Positions 52,281 to 61,485 of a DNA stretch of 64,000 nucleotides are shown here, piece after piece. The notes beneath the pieces are model-generated. The model was not told where the DNA came from. It saw only the letters and a program-made list of their open reading frames with translations, and did not search any database. Position 1 is the stretch's first letter. Every line of letters begins with the position of its first letter. The translations under genes were made by a program, and so were the position numbers. This DNA is from Achromobacter sp. UMC71 (GTDB lineage: Bacteria; Pseudomonadota; Gammaproteobacteria; Burkholderiales; Burkholderiaceae_B): the NCBI RefSeq assembly GCF_014170305.1, contig NZ_LZZT01000018.1:1-64000 (forward strand), in the 5' to 3' direction.

Positions 52281-54377
52281 ATGCTGGACCTGGACATATC
52301 CGAATTCTTCGCCGAGGACGGGCCGCTTGCCTCGGCCATGCCCGGCTACAAGCCACGCCCGTCGCAAGTGGAACTGGCCCAAGCCATTGGCCAGGCCATT
52401 TCCGACCGCGCCACGCTGGTTGCCGAGGCCGGCACCGGCATCGGCAAGACCTGGGCCTATCTTGTACCCGCGTTCATCCAGGGCGGCAAGGTGCTGATTT
52501 CCACCGGCACCCGCACCCTGCAGGACCAGCTTTTCGCCCGCGACCTGCCGCGCGTGCGCGCCGCCCTGGCGGCGCCCGTCACAGCCGCGTTGCTCAAGGG
52601 CCGCGGCAACTACGTCTGCCATTACCACCTGGACCGCCTGCAGGGCGACGACCGTGCGCTGAAGTCACGCTCCGAGATCCAGCAACTGCGCCAGATCCAG
52701 GTGTTTGCCGGCATTTCCAAGACCGGCGACCGCGGCGATCTCGCGCAGGTGCCCGAAGACGCCGACATCTGGCAGCGGGTCACCTCCACCCGCGAAAACT
52801 GCCTGGGCCAGGAATGCCCGCGCATCCGCGACTGTTTCGTGGTCAAGGCTCGCCGCCAGGCCCAGGAGGCCGACGTGGTAGTGGTCAACCATGCCCTGTT
52901 CATGGCCGACCTGGTGCTGCGCGAAGAGGGCGTCACCGATCTGCTACCCGAAGCCGACACCGTCATTTTCGACGAAGCGCACCAGTTGCCCGACACCGCC
53001 ACCCGCTTCTTGGGCAGCAGCGTGTCCACCCACCAGCTGATGGATTTCGGCCGAGCGCTTGAAGTCGCCGGCCTGGCGTATGCGCGCGAGGCGACCAAAT
53101 GGAGCGACGTGTCGCGCCACCTGGAAACCGCCGCGCGCGAACTGCGGCTGGCCTGTGCGCCGCTGGAACGCCTGCCGGGCCGCAAGGCCACGTTCGAGGC
53201 CATTCCCAACGCCGACGAATTCGACACCGCGCTGGCGGTGCTGCGCGAGGCCGTGGATACCGCCACCAACGCGCTGGGCTCGGTCGCCGAGCGCCATCCC
53301 GACCTGGTGGCCGCCGCGCGCACCGGCGCCGAGATCTCCGTGCGCCTGAAGCGCTGGGCCACGCCGGGCCGTGGCGGCTCGGGGGCCGGGTTCGACGAAG
53401 AAGGCTGGGGGCGCGACGACCAGGCGCCGGAACCGCCAGCGGCTTCGGCCCTGGGCGACGGCCTGTCCACGCCTGCCGCCATTCTTGAAGGCGCGGCGGC
53501 CGCTGTGGAATGGACCGGCCCGGCGGTGCGCTGGGTCGAGCACGGCCTGCACCATGTGCGCCTGCATTCCGCGCCCTTGTCGGTGGCGCAGGCTTTTTCC
53601 AAGTACCGCAAGCCGGGCCAGGCCTGGATCATGACGTCCGCCACGCTGTCGGTGAACGGCGAGTTCAACCATTTCACCAGCCAGCTGGGCCTGGAGCGCG
53701 CGCGTACCGGCAAATGGGAATCGCCCTTCGATTACCCGCAGCAGGCGTTGCTGTTCGTGCCGCGTGGCATGCCCGAGCCGCAATCGCCGCAGTTCCTGGA
53801 CCGCTTCGTGCAGACGCTGCTGCCGCTGCTGGAGGCCAGCCCCGGCGGCACGCTGGTGCTGTGCACCACCTTGCGCGCGGTGGACAAGGTCGCCAATCTG
53901 CTCGCCGACGCTTTCGACGACGCCGGCCACGATTGGCCGCTGCTCAAGCAGGGCGAGGGCACGCGCCGCGACCTGCTCGACCGTTTCTGCAAGCTGACCC
54001 ATCCGGTGCTGGTGGGCAGCGCCAGCTTCTGGGAAGGCATTGACCTGCCCGGCGATGTGCTGACGCTGGTCGCGATCGACAAGCTCCCGTTCGCGCCGCC
54101 CGATGACCCTGTGATCGAGGCGCGCCTGCGGGCCTGCCGCGCCCACGGCGGCAACCCGTTCTCGGAATACCAGCTGCCCGAAGCCGCCATCTCGCTCAAG
54201 CAGGGCGCCGGCCGCCTGATCCGCACCGAGGCCGATTGGGGCGTGCTGATGGTGGGCGACGCCCGCCTGGTCGAAAAGCCCTATGGCAAGCAGCTGTGGC
54301 GCGGCCTGCCGCCATTCGCGCGAACGCGCGAACTGGAAGAGGTCCTGGCTTTCTACAAGAGAAAGCAGGCGGAATAA
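52281..54377 (+). CDS. Iron-sulfur DNA helicase of the YoaA/DinG (XPD-like) family
   Basis: 698 aa. Walker A EAGTGIGKT at 49-57, four cysteines at 113, 174, 179 and 185 that would hold the [4Fe-4S] cluster, and DEAH box at 231-234. A 5'-3' helicase for repair of stalled forks or D-loops. The N-terminus (FAEDGPLASAMPGYKPRPSQ) is closer to YoaA than to DinG. It diverges from tex across 225 bp. Confidence 0.93.
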   Translation: MLDLDISEFFAEDGPLASAMPGYKPRPSQVELAQAIGQAISDRATLVAEAGTGIGKTWAYLVPAFIQGGKVLISTGTRTLQDQLFARDLPRVRAALAAPVTAALLKGRGNYVCHYHLDRLQGDDRALKSRSEIQQLRQIQVFAGISKTGDRGDLAQVPEDADIWQRVTSTRENCLGQECPRIRDCFVVKARRQAQEADVVVVNHALFMADLVLREEGVTDLLPEADTVIFDEAHQLPDTATRFLGSSVSTHQLMDFGRALEVAGLAYAREATKWSDVSRHLETAARELRLACAPLERLPGRKATFEAIPNADEFDTALAVLREAVDTATNALGSVAERHPDLVAAARTGAEISVRLKRWATPGRGGSGAGFDEEGWGRDDQAPEPPAASALGDGLSTPAAILEGAAAAVEWTGPAVRWVEHGLHHVRLHSAPLSVAQAFSKYRKPGQAWIMTSATLSVNGEFNHFTSQLGLERARTGKWESPFDYPQQALLFVPRGMPEPQSPQFLDRFVQTLLPLLEASPGGTLVLCTTLRAVDKVANLLADAFDDAGHDWPLLKQGEGTRRDLLDRFCKLTHPVLVGSASFWEGIDLPGDVLTLVAIDKLPFAPPDDPVIEARLRACRAHGGNPFSEYQLPEAAISLKQGAGRLIRTEADWGVLMVGDARLVEKPYGKQLWRGLPPFARTRELEEVLAFYKRKQAE

Positions 54378-54409
54378 AAAAAGCCCCTCGATGTATCGAG
54401 AGGCTTTTT
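54376..54409. terminator. Bidirectional terminator between the helicase gene and bamD
   Basis: AAAAAGCC-C-CTCGAT, loop GT, ATCGAG-A-GGCTTTTT: a stem with one mismatch and A/T tracts on both sides, serving convergent genes. Confidence 0.88.
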
Positions 54410-54428
54410 CCCATGCGGCGGCGGTGAT

Positions 54429-55271
54429 TCAGTTGAACGGATTCCACCAGCTCTTGTCGGCCTTCAGGCCCTTGTCCTTGAACGAGCTGTTGGGGAAGTT
54501 CTTGTCGAACACGCGCTGCGAGTCGTTCTTCAGTTCGGTCATGCCGAGCTTGTCGTAGGACTGCACCATCAGGTAGAGCGCTTCTTCGGTGGCGGGGGCG
54601 CCTTCGAAGTCGGTGATGACCGTCTGCGCGCGGTTGGCCGCCGCGATGTAGGCGCCGCGCTCGTAGTAGTAGCGGGCCACGTGCACTTCGTTCATGGCGA
54701 TGGTGTTCACCAGCCAGGCGACGCGCTTTTCGGCGTCCGGGGTGTACTTGCTGTCCGGATAGCGCTTGATCAGCTCGTTGAAGGCGTCGTAGGACGCGCG
54801 CAGACCCTTGGGGTCGCGCTCGGCGGGGTCCTGGCCGGTGAGGCTGCTCATGAACGCGCTGGCCGGCGTGAAGTTGATCAGGCCTTTCAGGTAGAGGGCG
54901 TAGTCGGTGCCGGGATGGTTGGGGTAGAGCTGCTGGAAGCGGTCGATCGCGGCCAGGGCTTGTTCGTTTTCGCCATCCTTCCAGTTGACGTAGGCCAGTT
55001 CAAGCAGGGCTTGCTGGGCGTACACGCCAAAGGGGTAGCGGCTTTCAATGGCGGTCAGGCGCTCGCGGGCTTCTTTCCAGCCCCCCGACGAGATTTCCGC
55101 CTTGGCGTCGGCGTACAGCTGTTCGGCGCTCCAGTTGGTGGTCTTGTCGTACTTGCTGTTGGTCGAGCCGCAACCGGCGATGGCGATAACGGCAAATAGC
55201 GCGATAACCACGCGCAAAACCGACCCGCTTCGGGAGGCGGGGTTCAAGGGAGCTGCGGAGTGGTGAATCAC
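54429..55271 (-). CDS. bamD: Outer membrane assembly lipoprotein BamD
   Basis: 280 aa from GTG 55271 (AAGGAT upstream). Lipoprotein signal with lipobox IAGC, lipidated Cys34. TPR-like repeats follow, as in the essential BAM component that inserts beta-barrel proteins into the outer membrane. Divergent from rluD by 53 bp, an arrangement widely conserved with pgeF in proteobacteria. Confidence 0.95.
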   Translation of the reverse strand: MIHHSAAPLNPASRSGSVLRVVIALFAVIAIAGCGSTNSKYDKTTNWSAEQLYADAKAEISSGGWKEARERLTAIESRYPFGVYAQQALLELAYVNWKDGENEQALAAIDRFQQLYPNHPGTDYALYLKGLINFTPASAFMSSLTGQDPAERDPKGLRASYDAFNELIKRYPDSKYTPDAEKRVAWLVNTIAMNEVHVARYYYERGAYIAAANRAQTVITDFEGAPATEEALYLMVQSYDKLGMTELKNDSQRVFDKNFPNSSFKDKGLKADKSWWNPFN

Positions 55272-55306
55272 GAGAATCGTATCCTTGGTGTTAGCATGGC
55301 AGGCTG

Positions 55307-55312
55307 ATTATA
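55307..55312 (-). promoter_or_regulatory. Consensus TATAAT -10 for bamD
   Basis: A perfect TATAAT on the minus strand, about 36 bases before the bamD GTG. The corresponding -35 falls within the start of rluD and is poor, so the boxes of the two divergent genes overlap closely. Confidence 0.4.
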
Positions 55313-55324
55313 TGATTTGTCTCC

Positions 55325-56335
55325 ATGTCTGATATAGCCATCAGCGCAGATCTCGTTTCTGACGATGAACTCCTGGGTCTTCCCGGCGAAAACCCGAGCG
55401 AAAACCCACGGGGTGAACCGCAACTTGTAACGGTGCCATCGGCCACTCGCGCCGACCGTCTGGACAAGGTGCTGGCTGGGCTGTTGCCCGATCATTCCCG
55501 CAGCCGCCTGCAGGGCTGGATCGAAGCCGGCAACGTCCACGTCAATGGCGCCCCCGGCAAGATCCGCCAGACCGTCGGCCCTGGCGACGAGATCACTGTC
55601 TGGGCCCAGCCCGCGCCCGAAGCCCTGGCGTTCGCCCCCGAGGCCATTGATTTCCCCGTGGTCGACGAAAGCGCCGACTGGATCGTCGTGAACAAGCCGG
55701 CCGGCCTGGTGGTGCATCCCGGCGCCGGCAACTGGAGCGGCACGCTGCTCAACGGCCTGCTGCACCGCTACCCCGAATTGGCCCAGGTGGCCCGCGCCGG
55801 CATCGTTCACCGGCTGGACAAGGACACCTCCGGCCTCATGGTCGTGGCGCGCAACGAAATCGCGCAAACTCACTTGGTGCGCCAATTGCAGGCGCGCAGT
55901 ATGGGCCGCGAATACGTGGCCTTGGCGCACGGCTGGGTGGCGGCCGCCGGCAAGGTCGACCGTCCGATCGGCCGCGATCCGCGCGTGCCGGTACGCATGA
56001 GCGTCGAACGCCCGGTGGCGCCCAAGCCCGCCGTGACGCATTATTCTCCCGCCCGCCGCGGCCAGGTCGATCCTGGCGGCCGCGTCACCGAAGTGGTGTG
56101 CCGCCTGGAAACCGGTCGCACCCACCAGATCCGGGTGCACATGGCCAGCCTGGGGCATCCGCTGCTGGCGGACACGATCTACGGCGGCAAGAACATCGCG
56201 GGCGCCGCGCGGCAGATGCTGCATGCGCGCGCCTTGCATTTCGATGATCCGGGCGGCCGTGGCGAAGTTCAATTCGCCGCGCCCGTGCCGGCGGACATGA
56301 CCCTGGTCCAGGAAGCGATCGCATGGAACGCGTGA
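55325..56335 (+). CDS. rluD: 23S rRNA pseudouridine 1911/1915/1917 synthase RluD
   Basis: 336 aa. N-terminal S4 RNA-binding domain (RADRLDKVLAGLLPDHSRSR) and the RluA-family catalytic motif HRLDKDTSGL with the active-site Asp. It modifies helix 69 of 23S rRNA. Its last 13 bases overlap pgeF. Confidence 0.96.
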   Translation: MSDIAISADLVSDDELLGLPGENPSENPRGEPQLVTVPSATRADRLDKVLAGLLPDHSRSRLQGWIEAGNVHVNGAPGKIRQTVGPGDEITVWAQPAPEALAFAPEAIDFPVVDESADWIVVNKPAGLVVHPGAGNWSGTLLNGLLHRYPELAQVARAGIVHRLDKDTSGLMVVARNEIAQTHLVRQLQARSMGREYVALAHGWVAAAGKVDRPIGRDPRVPVRMSVERPVAPKPAVTHYSPARRGQVDPGGRVTEVVCRLETGRTHQIRVHMASLGHPLLADTIYGGKNIAGAARQMLHARALHFDDPGGRGEVQFAAPVPADMTLVQEAIAWNA

Positions 56336-57087
56336 TTCAAGGCTTGCCCGTGGTGACCGGCCCCGCATGGGGCGGCGTCAACTACTTCTGCACCACGCGG
56401 GCAGGGGGCGTGGGCGTCGCGCCGCACGACACCCTGAACCTGGGGCTGCGCGCCGGCGACAACCCGGACGCCGTCACGGAAAACCGCCGGCGGCTGCGCG
56501 CCGCGGTGCCGTCCGAGCCCCTGTGGCTGCGCCAGGTGCACAGCAGCGACGTCGTCGACGCGGACCAAGCCGATCTGCCGGACGAGCCGGCGCTGGACGC
56601 CAGCGTCACGTCGCAGCCGGGCCGGGTGCTGGCCGTCATGGTGGCCGACTGCCTGCCGGTGGTCATTGCGGATGCGGACGGGCGCGTCCTGGGCGCGGCC
56701 CACGCCGGCTGGCGCGGCCTGGCCGGCGGTGTGCTGGAAAATACGCTGGCCGCGATGCGGGCCAAGGTGCCGCAGGCCACGGCCTGGCGCGCCTGGGTCG
56801 GCCCCGGCATCGGCCCGCAGGCGTTCGAGGTTGGCCGCGACGTGCTGGACGCCTTCAGGGCGGACGACCCGGCGACAGAGTCCTATTTCCGGCCGCGGCC
56901 GGGCGTGCCCGGCAAATGGCTGGCGGACCTCGCCGGTCTGGCTGATTTCCGCCTGCGCCGCGCCGGGGTACAACAGGTCAGCCTGAGCGGCCTGTGCACC
57001 GTGACGGACGCCCAGCGCTTTTTCTCGTACCGCCGCGACAGCGAGACGGGGCGGATGGCGTTGCTGGCCTGGCTCGATCCGGTTTGA
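56323..57087 (+). CDS. pgeF: Peptidoglycan editing factor PgeF (YfiH, multicopper/laccase-like fold)
   Basis: 254 aa, YfiH/DUF152 family. Metal-binding His and Cys residues appear in RQVHSSDVVD, MVADCLPVV and AAHAGWRGLAGG. PgeF removes misincorporated L-Ser from peptidoglycan precursors; related proteins have been reported as purine nucleoside phosphorylases. Overlaps rluD by 13 bp, so translation is coupled. Confidence 0.95.
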   Translation: MERVIQGLPVVTGPAWGGVNYFCTTRAGGVGVAPHDTLNLGLRAGDNPDAVTENRRRLRAAVPSEPLWLRQVHSSDVVDADQADLPDEPALDASVTSQPGRVLAVMVADCLPVVIADADGRVLGAAHAGWRGLAGGVLENTLAAMRAKVPQATAWRAWVGPGIGPQAFEVGRDVLDAFRADDPATESYFRPRPGVPGKWLADLAGLADFRLRRAGVQQVSLSGLCTVTDAQRFFSYRRDSETGRMALLAWLDPV

Positions 57088-57218
57088 TCCCGCGCAAGGC
57101 GGCCGCGCGGGCGGCTTGCTAGGCTGGCCGGCCGTGTTGAATACCTGAATACCCGCATTGACAGCGCTTAACCCGACATGCAACATCAATCGGGAAGTCT
57201 CGATAACAAGGTGTCGAA

Positions 57219-58856
57219 GTGAATGCCAATCTCTCCGCCTCAGGGCCTCTTCCGGTGAGCGTGGCTCCGGACGTCCTGGCCGACATTCAGGCTGAATTCT
57301 CCCGCGAGTGGCAGCGCCTGTGCGACGACGCCCGCCGCGGCGCGCTGGCCCCTCTGGCCGATCGCCGCTTTTCCGGCGACGCCTGGGCCGCCAATGGTTC
57401 GCATCTGTTGATGGCGCACACCTACCTGCTGTCCGCCCGCGCCATGTCGCGCATGGTGGATGCCGCCCAGGTCAGCGAACCGATGCGCGATCGCCTGCGC
57501 TTTTCCATCATGCAGTGGGTCGACGCGCTGTCGCCGTCGAACTTCCTGGCCTTGAATCCCGACGCCCAGCAGTCCATCGTCGAAAGCGCCGGCCGCGCTT
57601 TGAACGAAGGCCTGGCCAATCTGCTCGGCGACGTCAAGAAAGGCCGCATCACCCAAACCGACGAAACCCAGTTCGAGATCGGCCGCAACGTCGCGATCAC
57701 GCCGGGCGACGTGGTGTTCGAAAACACGCTGTTCCAGCTGATCCAGTACGCGCCGGCCACTGCCACGGTGCACGAGCGCCCGCTGGTCATCGTGCCGCCG
57801 AACATCAACAAGTTCTACATCCTGGACCTGCAGCCGGACAACTCGTTCGTGCGCCACGCGGTCGAGCAGGGCTTCACGGTATTCCTGATTTCCTGGCGCA
57901 ACCCGCTGGCCAGCGACACGGACGGCGTGGACCGCGCCACCTGGTCCGACTACCTGGACAACGCGGTGCTGCAGGCGCTGCGCGTGGCCAGCGACATCAC
58001 CGGCCAGCCGCAGGTCAACGCGCTGGGCTTCTGCGTGGGCGGCACCATGCTGGCGTCCGCGCTGGCGCTGGCCGAAGCGCGCGGCGAGCATCCCGTCGCG
58101 GCCCTCACGCTGCTGACCTCGTTGCTCGACTTCCACGACACCGGCATCCTGAACGTCTTCGTCGACGAGGCCCATGCGCTGCTGCGCGACCATCAACTGG
58201 GCGCGGGCGGGCTGATGCCCGGGCGCGACCTGGCCACCACCTTCTCGTTCCTGCGTCCCAACGAACTGGTCTGGAACTACGTGGTCGGCAACTACCTGAA
58301 AGGCCAGAAGCCGCCGGCTTTCGACCTGCTCTTCTGGAACGGCGACAGCACCAACCTGCCGGGTCCGTTCTTCTCCTGGTATTTTCGCAATACCTACCTC
58401 GAGAACAACCTGAAGGTGCCGGGCCGGGCGCAGGCCGCCGGCTTGCCGCTGGACCTGACGCGCCTGACGATGCCGGCGTATATTTTCGGTTCGCGCGAAG
58501 ACCATATCGTGCCATGGGTCTCGGCCTATGCCTCGACCCAGGTGCTGCGCGGCCCGCAACGGTTCGTGCTGGGAGCGTCGGGCCATATCGCCGGCGTGGT
58601 CAATCCGCCCGCCAAGAAGCGCCGCAGCTACTGGGTGGCGGACAATACCGGGAACGCGGGTCACCCCTTGCCGGGCGACCCCAATGCCTGGCTGGCGCAG
58701 GCCCAGGAAAAACCGGGCAGCTGGTGGCCCGACTGGGCCAGTTGGCTGGCCGGCCATTCTGGCAAGCAGGTCAAGGCGCGTACAAAATCAGGCAATGCCC
58801 GGCATAGGCCGATCGAGCCGGCGCCGGGCAGGTATGTGAAAGTCAGGGCCGCCTGA
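57219..58856 (+). CDS. phaC: Class I polyhydroxyalkanoate synthase PhaC
   Basis: 545 aa from GTG 57219, with AAGGTG upstream. Class I PHA synthase polymerises 3-hydroxybutyryl-CoA. The lipase-like box GFCVGG (270-275) holds the nucleophile Cys272; the later catalytic Asp and His are in REDHIVPW and ASGHIAG. It is slightly shorter than the 589-aa Cupriavidus enzyme. First gene of phaC-phaB, with phaR following. Confidence 0.96.
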   Translation: MNANLSASGPLPVSVAPDVLADIQAEFSREWQRLCDDARRGALAPLADRRFSGDAWAANGSHLLMAHTYLLSARAMSRMVDAAQVSEPMRDRLRFSIMQWVDALSPSNFLALNPDAQQSIVESAGRALNEGLANLLGDVKKGRITQTDETQFEIGRNVAITPGDVVFENTLFQLIQYAPATATVHERPLVIVPPNINKFYILDLQPDNSFVRHAVEQGFTVFLISWRNPLASDTDGVDRATWSDYLDNAVLQALRVASDITGQPQVNALGFCVGGTMLASALALAEARGEHPVAALTLLTSLLDFHDTGILNVFVDEAHALLRDHQLGAGGLMPGRDLATTFSFLRPNELVWNYVVGNYLKGQKPPAFDLLFWNGDSTNLPGPFFSWYFRNTYLENNLKVPGRAQAAGLPLDLTRLTMPAYIFGSREDHIVPWVSAYASTQVLRGPQRFVLGASGHIAGVVNPPAKKRRSYWVADNTGNAGHPLPGDPNAWLAQAQEKPGSWWPDWASWLAGHSGKQVKARTKSGNARHRPIEPAPGRYVKVRAA

Positions 58857-58931
58857 GGCCGCGCACGCGGTGGGCCCAGGCTAATAAGAAGTTAATCAAC
58901 GAGGCGTCCGTCGCACACAGGAGGAAGTCCA

Positions 58932-59669
58932 ATGAGCGGAAAACTGGCTTACGTTACAGGCGGGATGGGCGGTATCGGCACCTCTATTTGCCAGCGCTTG
59001 GCCAAGGATGGCTTTCGCGTCGTGGCAGGTTGCGGCCCCAGCCGCAACTACCAGCAATGGCTGGACGAACAGGCGGCGCAGGGCTACACGTTCTATGCGT
59101 CCGTCGGCAATGTCTCGGACTGGGAGTCCACGGTGGTCGCGTTCGAGCGCGTCACGGCGGATCTGGGTCCGGTGGACGTGCTGGTCAACAACGCGGGCAT
59201 CACGCGCGACGGCTTGTTCCGCAAAATGACCGCCGACGATTGGCGCGCGGTCATCGACACCAATCTGAACAGCCTGTTCAACGTCACCAAGCAGGTCATC
59301 GACGGCATGGTCGAGCGCCAATGGGGCCGCATCATCAACATCAGTTCGGTGAACGGTCAGAAGGGGCAGTTCGGCCAGACCAACTATTCCACGGCCAAGG
59401 CTGGCATCCATGGCTTCACCATGGCGCTGGCCCAGGAAGTGGCGAGCAAGGGTGTCACCGTCAACACCATTTCGCCCGGCTACATCGGCACCGACATGGT
59501 TCGCGCCATTCGTCCCGACGTGCTGGAAAAGATCGTCGCCACCATTCCGGTGCGCCGTCTGGGTACGCCGGAGGAAATCGCGTCCATGACGTCGTGGTTG
59601 GCTTCGGACGAGTCTGGTTTTTCGACGGGAGCGGATTTCTCGCTCAATGGCGGCCTGCACATGGGCTGA
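58932..59669 (+). CDS. phaB: Acetoacetyl-CoA reductase PhaB
   Basis: 245 aa, short-chain dehydrogenase. NADPH motif TGGMGGIGTSI near the N-terminus and catalytic Tyr/Lys in NYSTAKAG. It makes (R)-3-hydroxybutyryl-CoA for PhaC. AGGAGG lies just before the ATG. No phaA thiolase is present between phaC and phaB, so acetoacetyl-CoA must come from a thiolase elsewhere. Confidence 0.96.
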   Translation: MSGKLAYVTGGMGGIGTSICQRLAKDGFRVVAGCGPSRNYQQWLDEQAAQGYTFYASVGNVSDWESTVVAFERVTADLGPVDVLVNNAGITRDGLFRKMTADDWRAVIDTNLNSLFNVTKQVIDGMVERQWGRIINISSVNGQKGQFGQTNYSTAKAGIHGFTMALAQEVASKGVTVNTISPGYIGTDMVRAIRPDVLEKIVATIPVRRLGTPEEIASMTSWLASDESGFSTGADFSLNGGLHMG

Positions 59670-59677
59670 TGCACCGC

Positions 59678-59702
59678 GGGCCGCCCGGTGGGCGGCCCTT
59701 TC
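59678..59702 (+). terminator. Terminator after phaB
   Basis: GGGCCGCCC, loop GGT, GGGCGGCCC then TTT: a 9-bp GC stem with a short T-tract, 8 bp past the phaB stop. Confidence 0.7.
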
Positions 59703-59788
59703 GCGCCGTAGAGCTTCGGGGAGAAGGCTCCCGGCATTACACTCCACCCTATTCGAAGTCTTAGAGATCGCCCGATCCGGGGACAAAC

Positions 59789-60358
59789 ATGACGCAAGCA
59801 CAAACCGGCGCCAGCCTGCGCCTGATTAAAAAATACCCCAACCGTCGCCTATACGACACCCGGACCAGCACCTACATCACCCTGGCCGATGTGAAGCAAC
59901 TGGTTCTGGCCAACGAGGAATTCCAGGTCATCGACGCCAAGAGCGCCGAAGACCTCACGCGCAGCATTCTTCTGCAAATCATCCTGGAAGAAGAAAGTGG
60001 TGGTATGCCCATGTTCTCGTCGAACATGCTGTCGCAGATCATCCGTTTCTACGGCCACGCCATGCAGGGCATCATGGGTTCGTACCTGGAAAAGAACATC
60101 CAGGCCTTCATGGAAATCCAGCAGCGCATGGCCGAACAGTCCAAGGGCCTGTACGGCAGCCAGTTCGGTCCCGAGGCCTGGACGCAATTCATGAACGTGC
60201 AGACCCCCATGCTGCAGAACATGATGAACAACTACATCGACCAGAGTAAGAACCTGTTCGTGCAGATGCAGGACCAGATGCAGGATCAGACCCGCGCGAT
60301 GTTCTCGACCTTCCCCTTCACGCCGGGCGGCACGCCCCCGGGTGGCGGGCGTAAGTAA
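59789..60358 (+). CDS. phaR: PHA synthesis repressor PhaR
   Basis: 189 aa. The N-terminal DNA-binding domain opens with LIKKYPNRRLYDTRTSTYIT, the PhaR/PHB-accumulation regulator signature, followed by a PHB-binding domain and a Met/Gln-rich amphipathic tail. PhaR represses phasin and pha genes until PHB granules titrate it. Expressed separately from phaCB behind a terminator. Confidence 0.95.
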   Translation: MTQAQTGASLRLIKKYPNRRLYDTRTSTYITLADVKQLVLANEEFQVIDAKSAEDLTRSILLQIILEEESGGMPMFSSNMLSQIIRFYGHAMQGIMGSYLEKNIQAFMEIQQRMAEQSKGLYGSQFGPEAWTQFMNVQTPMLQNMMNNYIDQSKNLFVQMQDQMQDQTRAMFSTFPFTPGGTPPGGGRK

Positions 60359-60404
60359 AGCAGGGCGCCAGGCCCCGGCGTTGCCGTGGGCCCGGTCTGG
60401 AAAC

Positions 60405-60437
60405 GCCGGCGCGCATCTGCCCGCCGGCTTTTCTTTT
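60405..60437 (+). terminator. Terminator after phaR
   Basis: GCCGGCG, 10-base loop, CGCCGGC followed by TTTTCTTTT, 46 bp past the phaR stop. Beyond it lies the AT-rich ftrA promoter zone up to 60578. Confidence 0.8.
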
Positions 60438-60578
60438 GCTTGATGGGACGCAACAATCGGACGTTTTACGGGGCTCTTGGTTCAGGGATCTGTCAGTTTT
60501 TTTCGTTACATTAATGCAAACGGTTCTTGTTTATATTCTTTGGAACCGCCGTTTCATTCGTGTCTTGAGGAATACCCC

Positions 60579-61115
60579 ATGATCAAGAAAGCCTTGGCGC
60601 TGGCCATTGTCGGTTTGAGCGTGTCCGTCGCCCACGCGGCTGAATACCCCATCGGCAAGCCGGTAGAAAAGGGCGGCATGGAAATCGGTGCGGTCTATCT
60701 GCAGCCGATTGAAATGGATCCGCCCGGAATGATGCGTCCCGCCAAGGATTCCGACGTGCACCTCGAGGCCGACATCCACGCCACCGCCGGCAACAAGACC
60801 GGCTTCCCGGAAGGCGAGTGGGTGCCCTACCTGGTCGTGAACTACGAAATCCAGAAGGTCGGCAGCCAGAACGTGCAGAAAGGCACCTTCATGCCGATGG
60901 TCGCCAACGACGGCCCGCACTACGGCGAAAACATCAAGCTGGAAGGCCCGGGCAAGTACAAGCTGAAGTACACGATCCTGCCGCCGACGGCCAACAAGAT
61001 GAGCCACTTCGGCCGCCACATCGACAAGGAAACCGGGGTGGGCGACTGGTTCGAGCCGATCGCGCTGGACTATGAGTTCGTCTACGCCGGCACCGGCAAG
61101 AAGGGCGGTTACTGA
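60579..61115 (+). CDS. ftrA: Periplasmic iron-binding protein FtrA (P19/Tp34 family)
   Basis: 178 aa. Signal peptide of 20 residues (cleavage after VAHA), then the P19-type beta-sandwich with metal-site motifs HLEADIHA and MPMVANDGPHYG. In Bordetella, FtrA is the periplasmic component of the FtrABCD ferrous iron uptake system. Start MIKKALALAI chosen; an open stretch of 34 codons upstream has no signal-peptide sense. Only 2 bases separate it from ftrB. Confidence 0.94.
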   Translation: MIKKALALAIVGLSVSVAHAAEYPIGKPVEKGGMEIGAVYLQPIEMDPPGMMRPAKDSDVHLEADIHATAGNKTGFPEGEWVPYLVVNYEIQKVGSQNVQKGTFMPMVANDGPHYGENIKLEGPGKYKLKYTILPPTANKMSHFGRHIDKETGVGDWFEPIALDYEFVYAGTGKKGGY

Positions 61116-61117
61116 TC

Positions 61118-61471
61118 GTGCGCCGCCTGCTTCGCATGGTTGCCGCGCTGTTGATCAGCGTGGCCGGCTTGGCGGGCATGTCGCCCGCGCAGGCGGACGA
61201 ACTGCCCACCTTCACGCTGACGTTCAAGCCCGACGGCACCTTCGAGCCCGCGCGGCTGGAAGTCCCGGCGGGCCGGTTCAAGATCGAGCTCATCAACGAG
61301 AGCAACGAGCCGGTGGAATTCGAAAGCATTCCGCTGCGCAAGGAAAAAGTGCTGGGTCCTGGGGTGAAGTCTTTCGTGGTCATCACCATCTCGCGCCCCG
61401 GCGAGTACCCCTTCTTCGATGACTTTCACCAGTCGGTGAAAGGCACCCTGGTCGTCAAGGCCAAGGAATAG
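61118..61471 (+). CDS. ftrB: Cupredoxin-like periplasmic protein FtrB
   Basis: 117 aa from GTG 61118. Signal peptide cleaved after about residue 26 (SPAQA-DELP), then a cupredoxin fold (LEVPAGRFKIELINES, the FFDDFH segment near the end). In the Ftr system it is proposed to oxidise Fe(II) before transport by FtrC. Classical copper ligands Cys and Met are not evident in the usual H-C-M arrangement, as in other members of this P19-linked family. Confidence 0.9.
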   Translation: MRRLLRMVAALLISVAGLAGMSPAQADELPTFTLTFKPDGTFEPARLEVPAGRFKIELINESNEPVEFESIPLRKEKVLGPGVKSFVVITISRPGEYPFFDDFHQSVKGTLVVKAKE

Positions 61472-61485
61472 GCAGGCTGCATCAC

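Noticed and set aside
60510-60545. Fur box before ftrA
   Set aside because: Best alignment matched the consensus at only about 10 of 19 positions, not enough to call.
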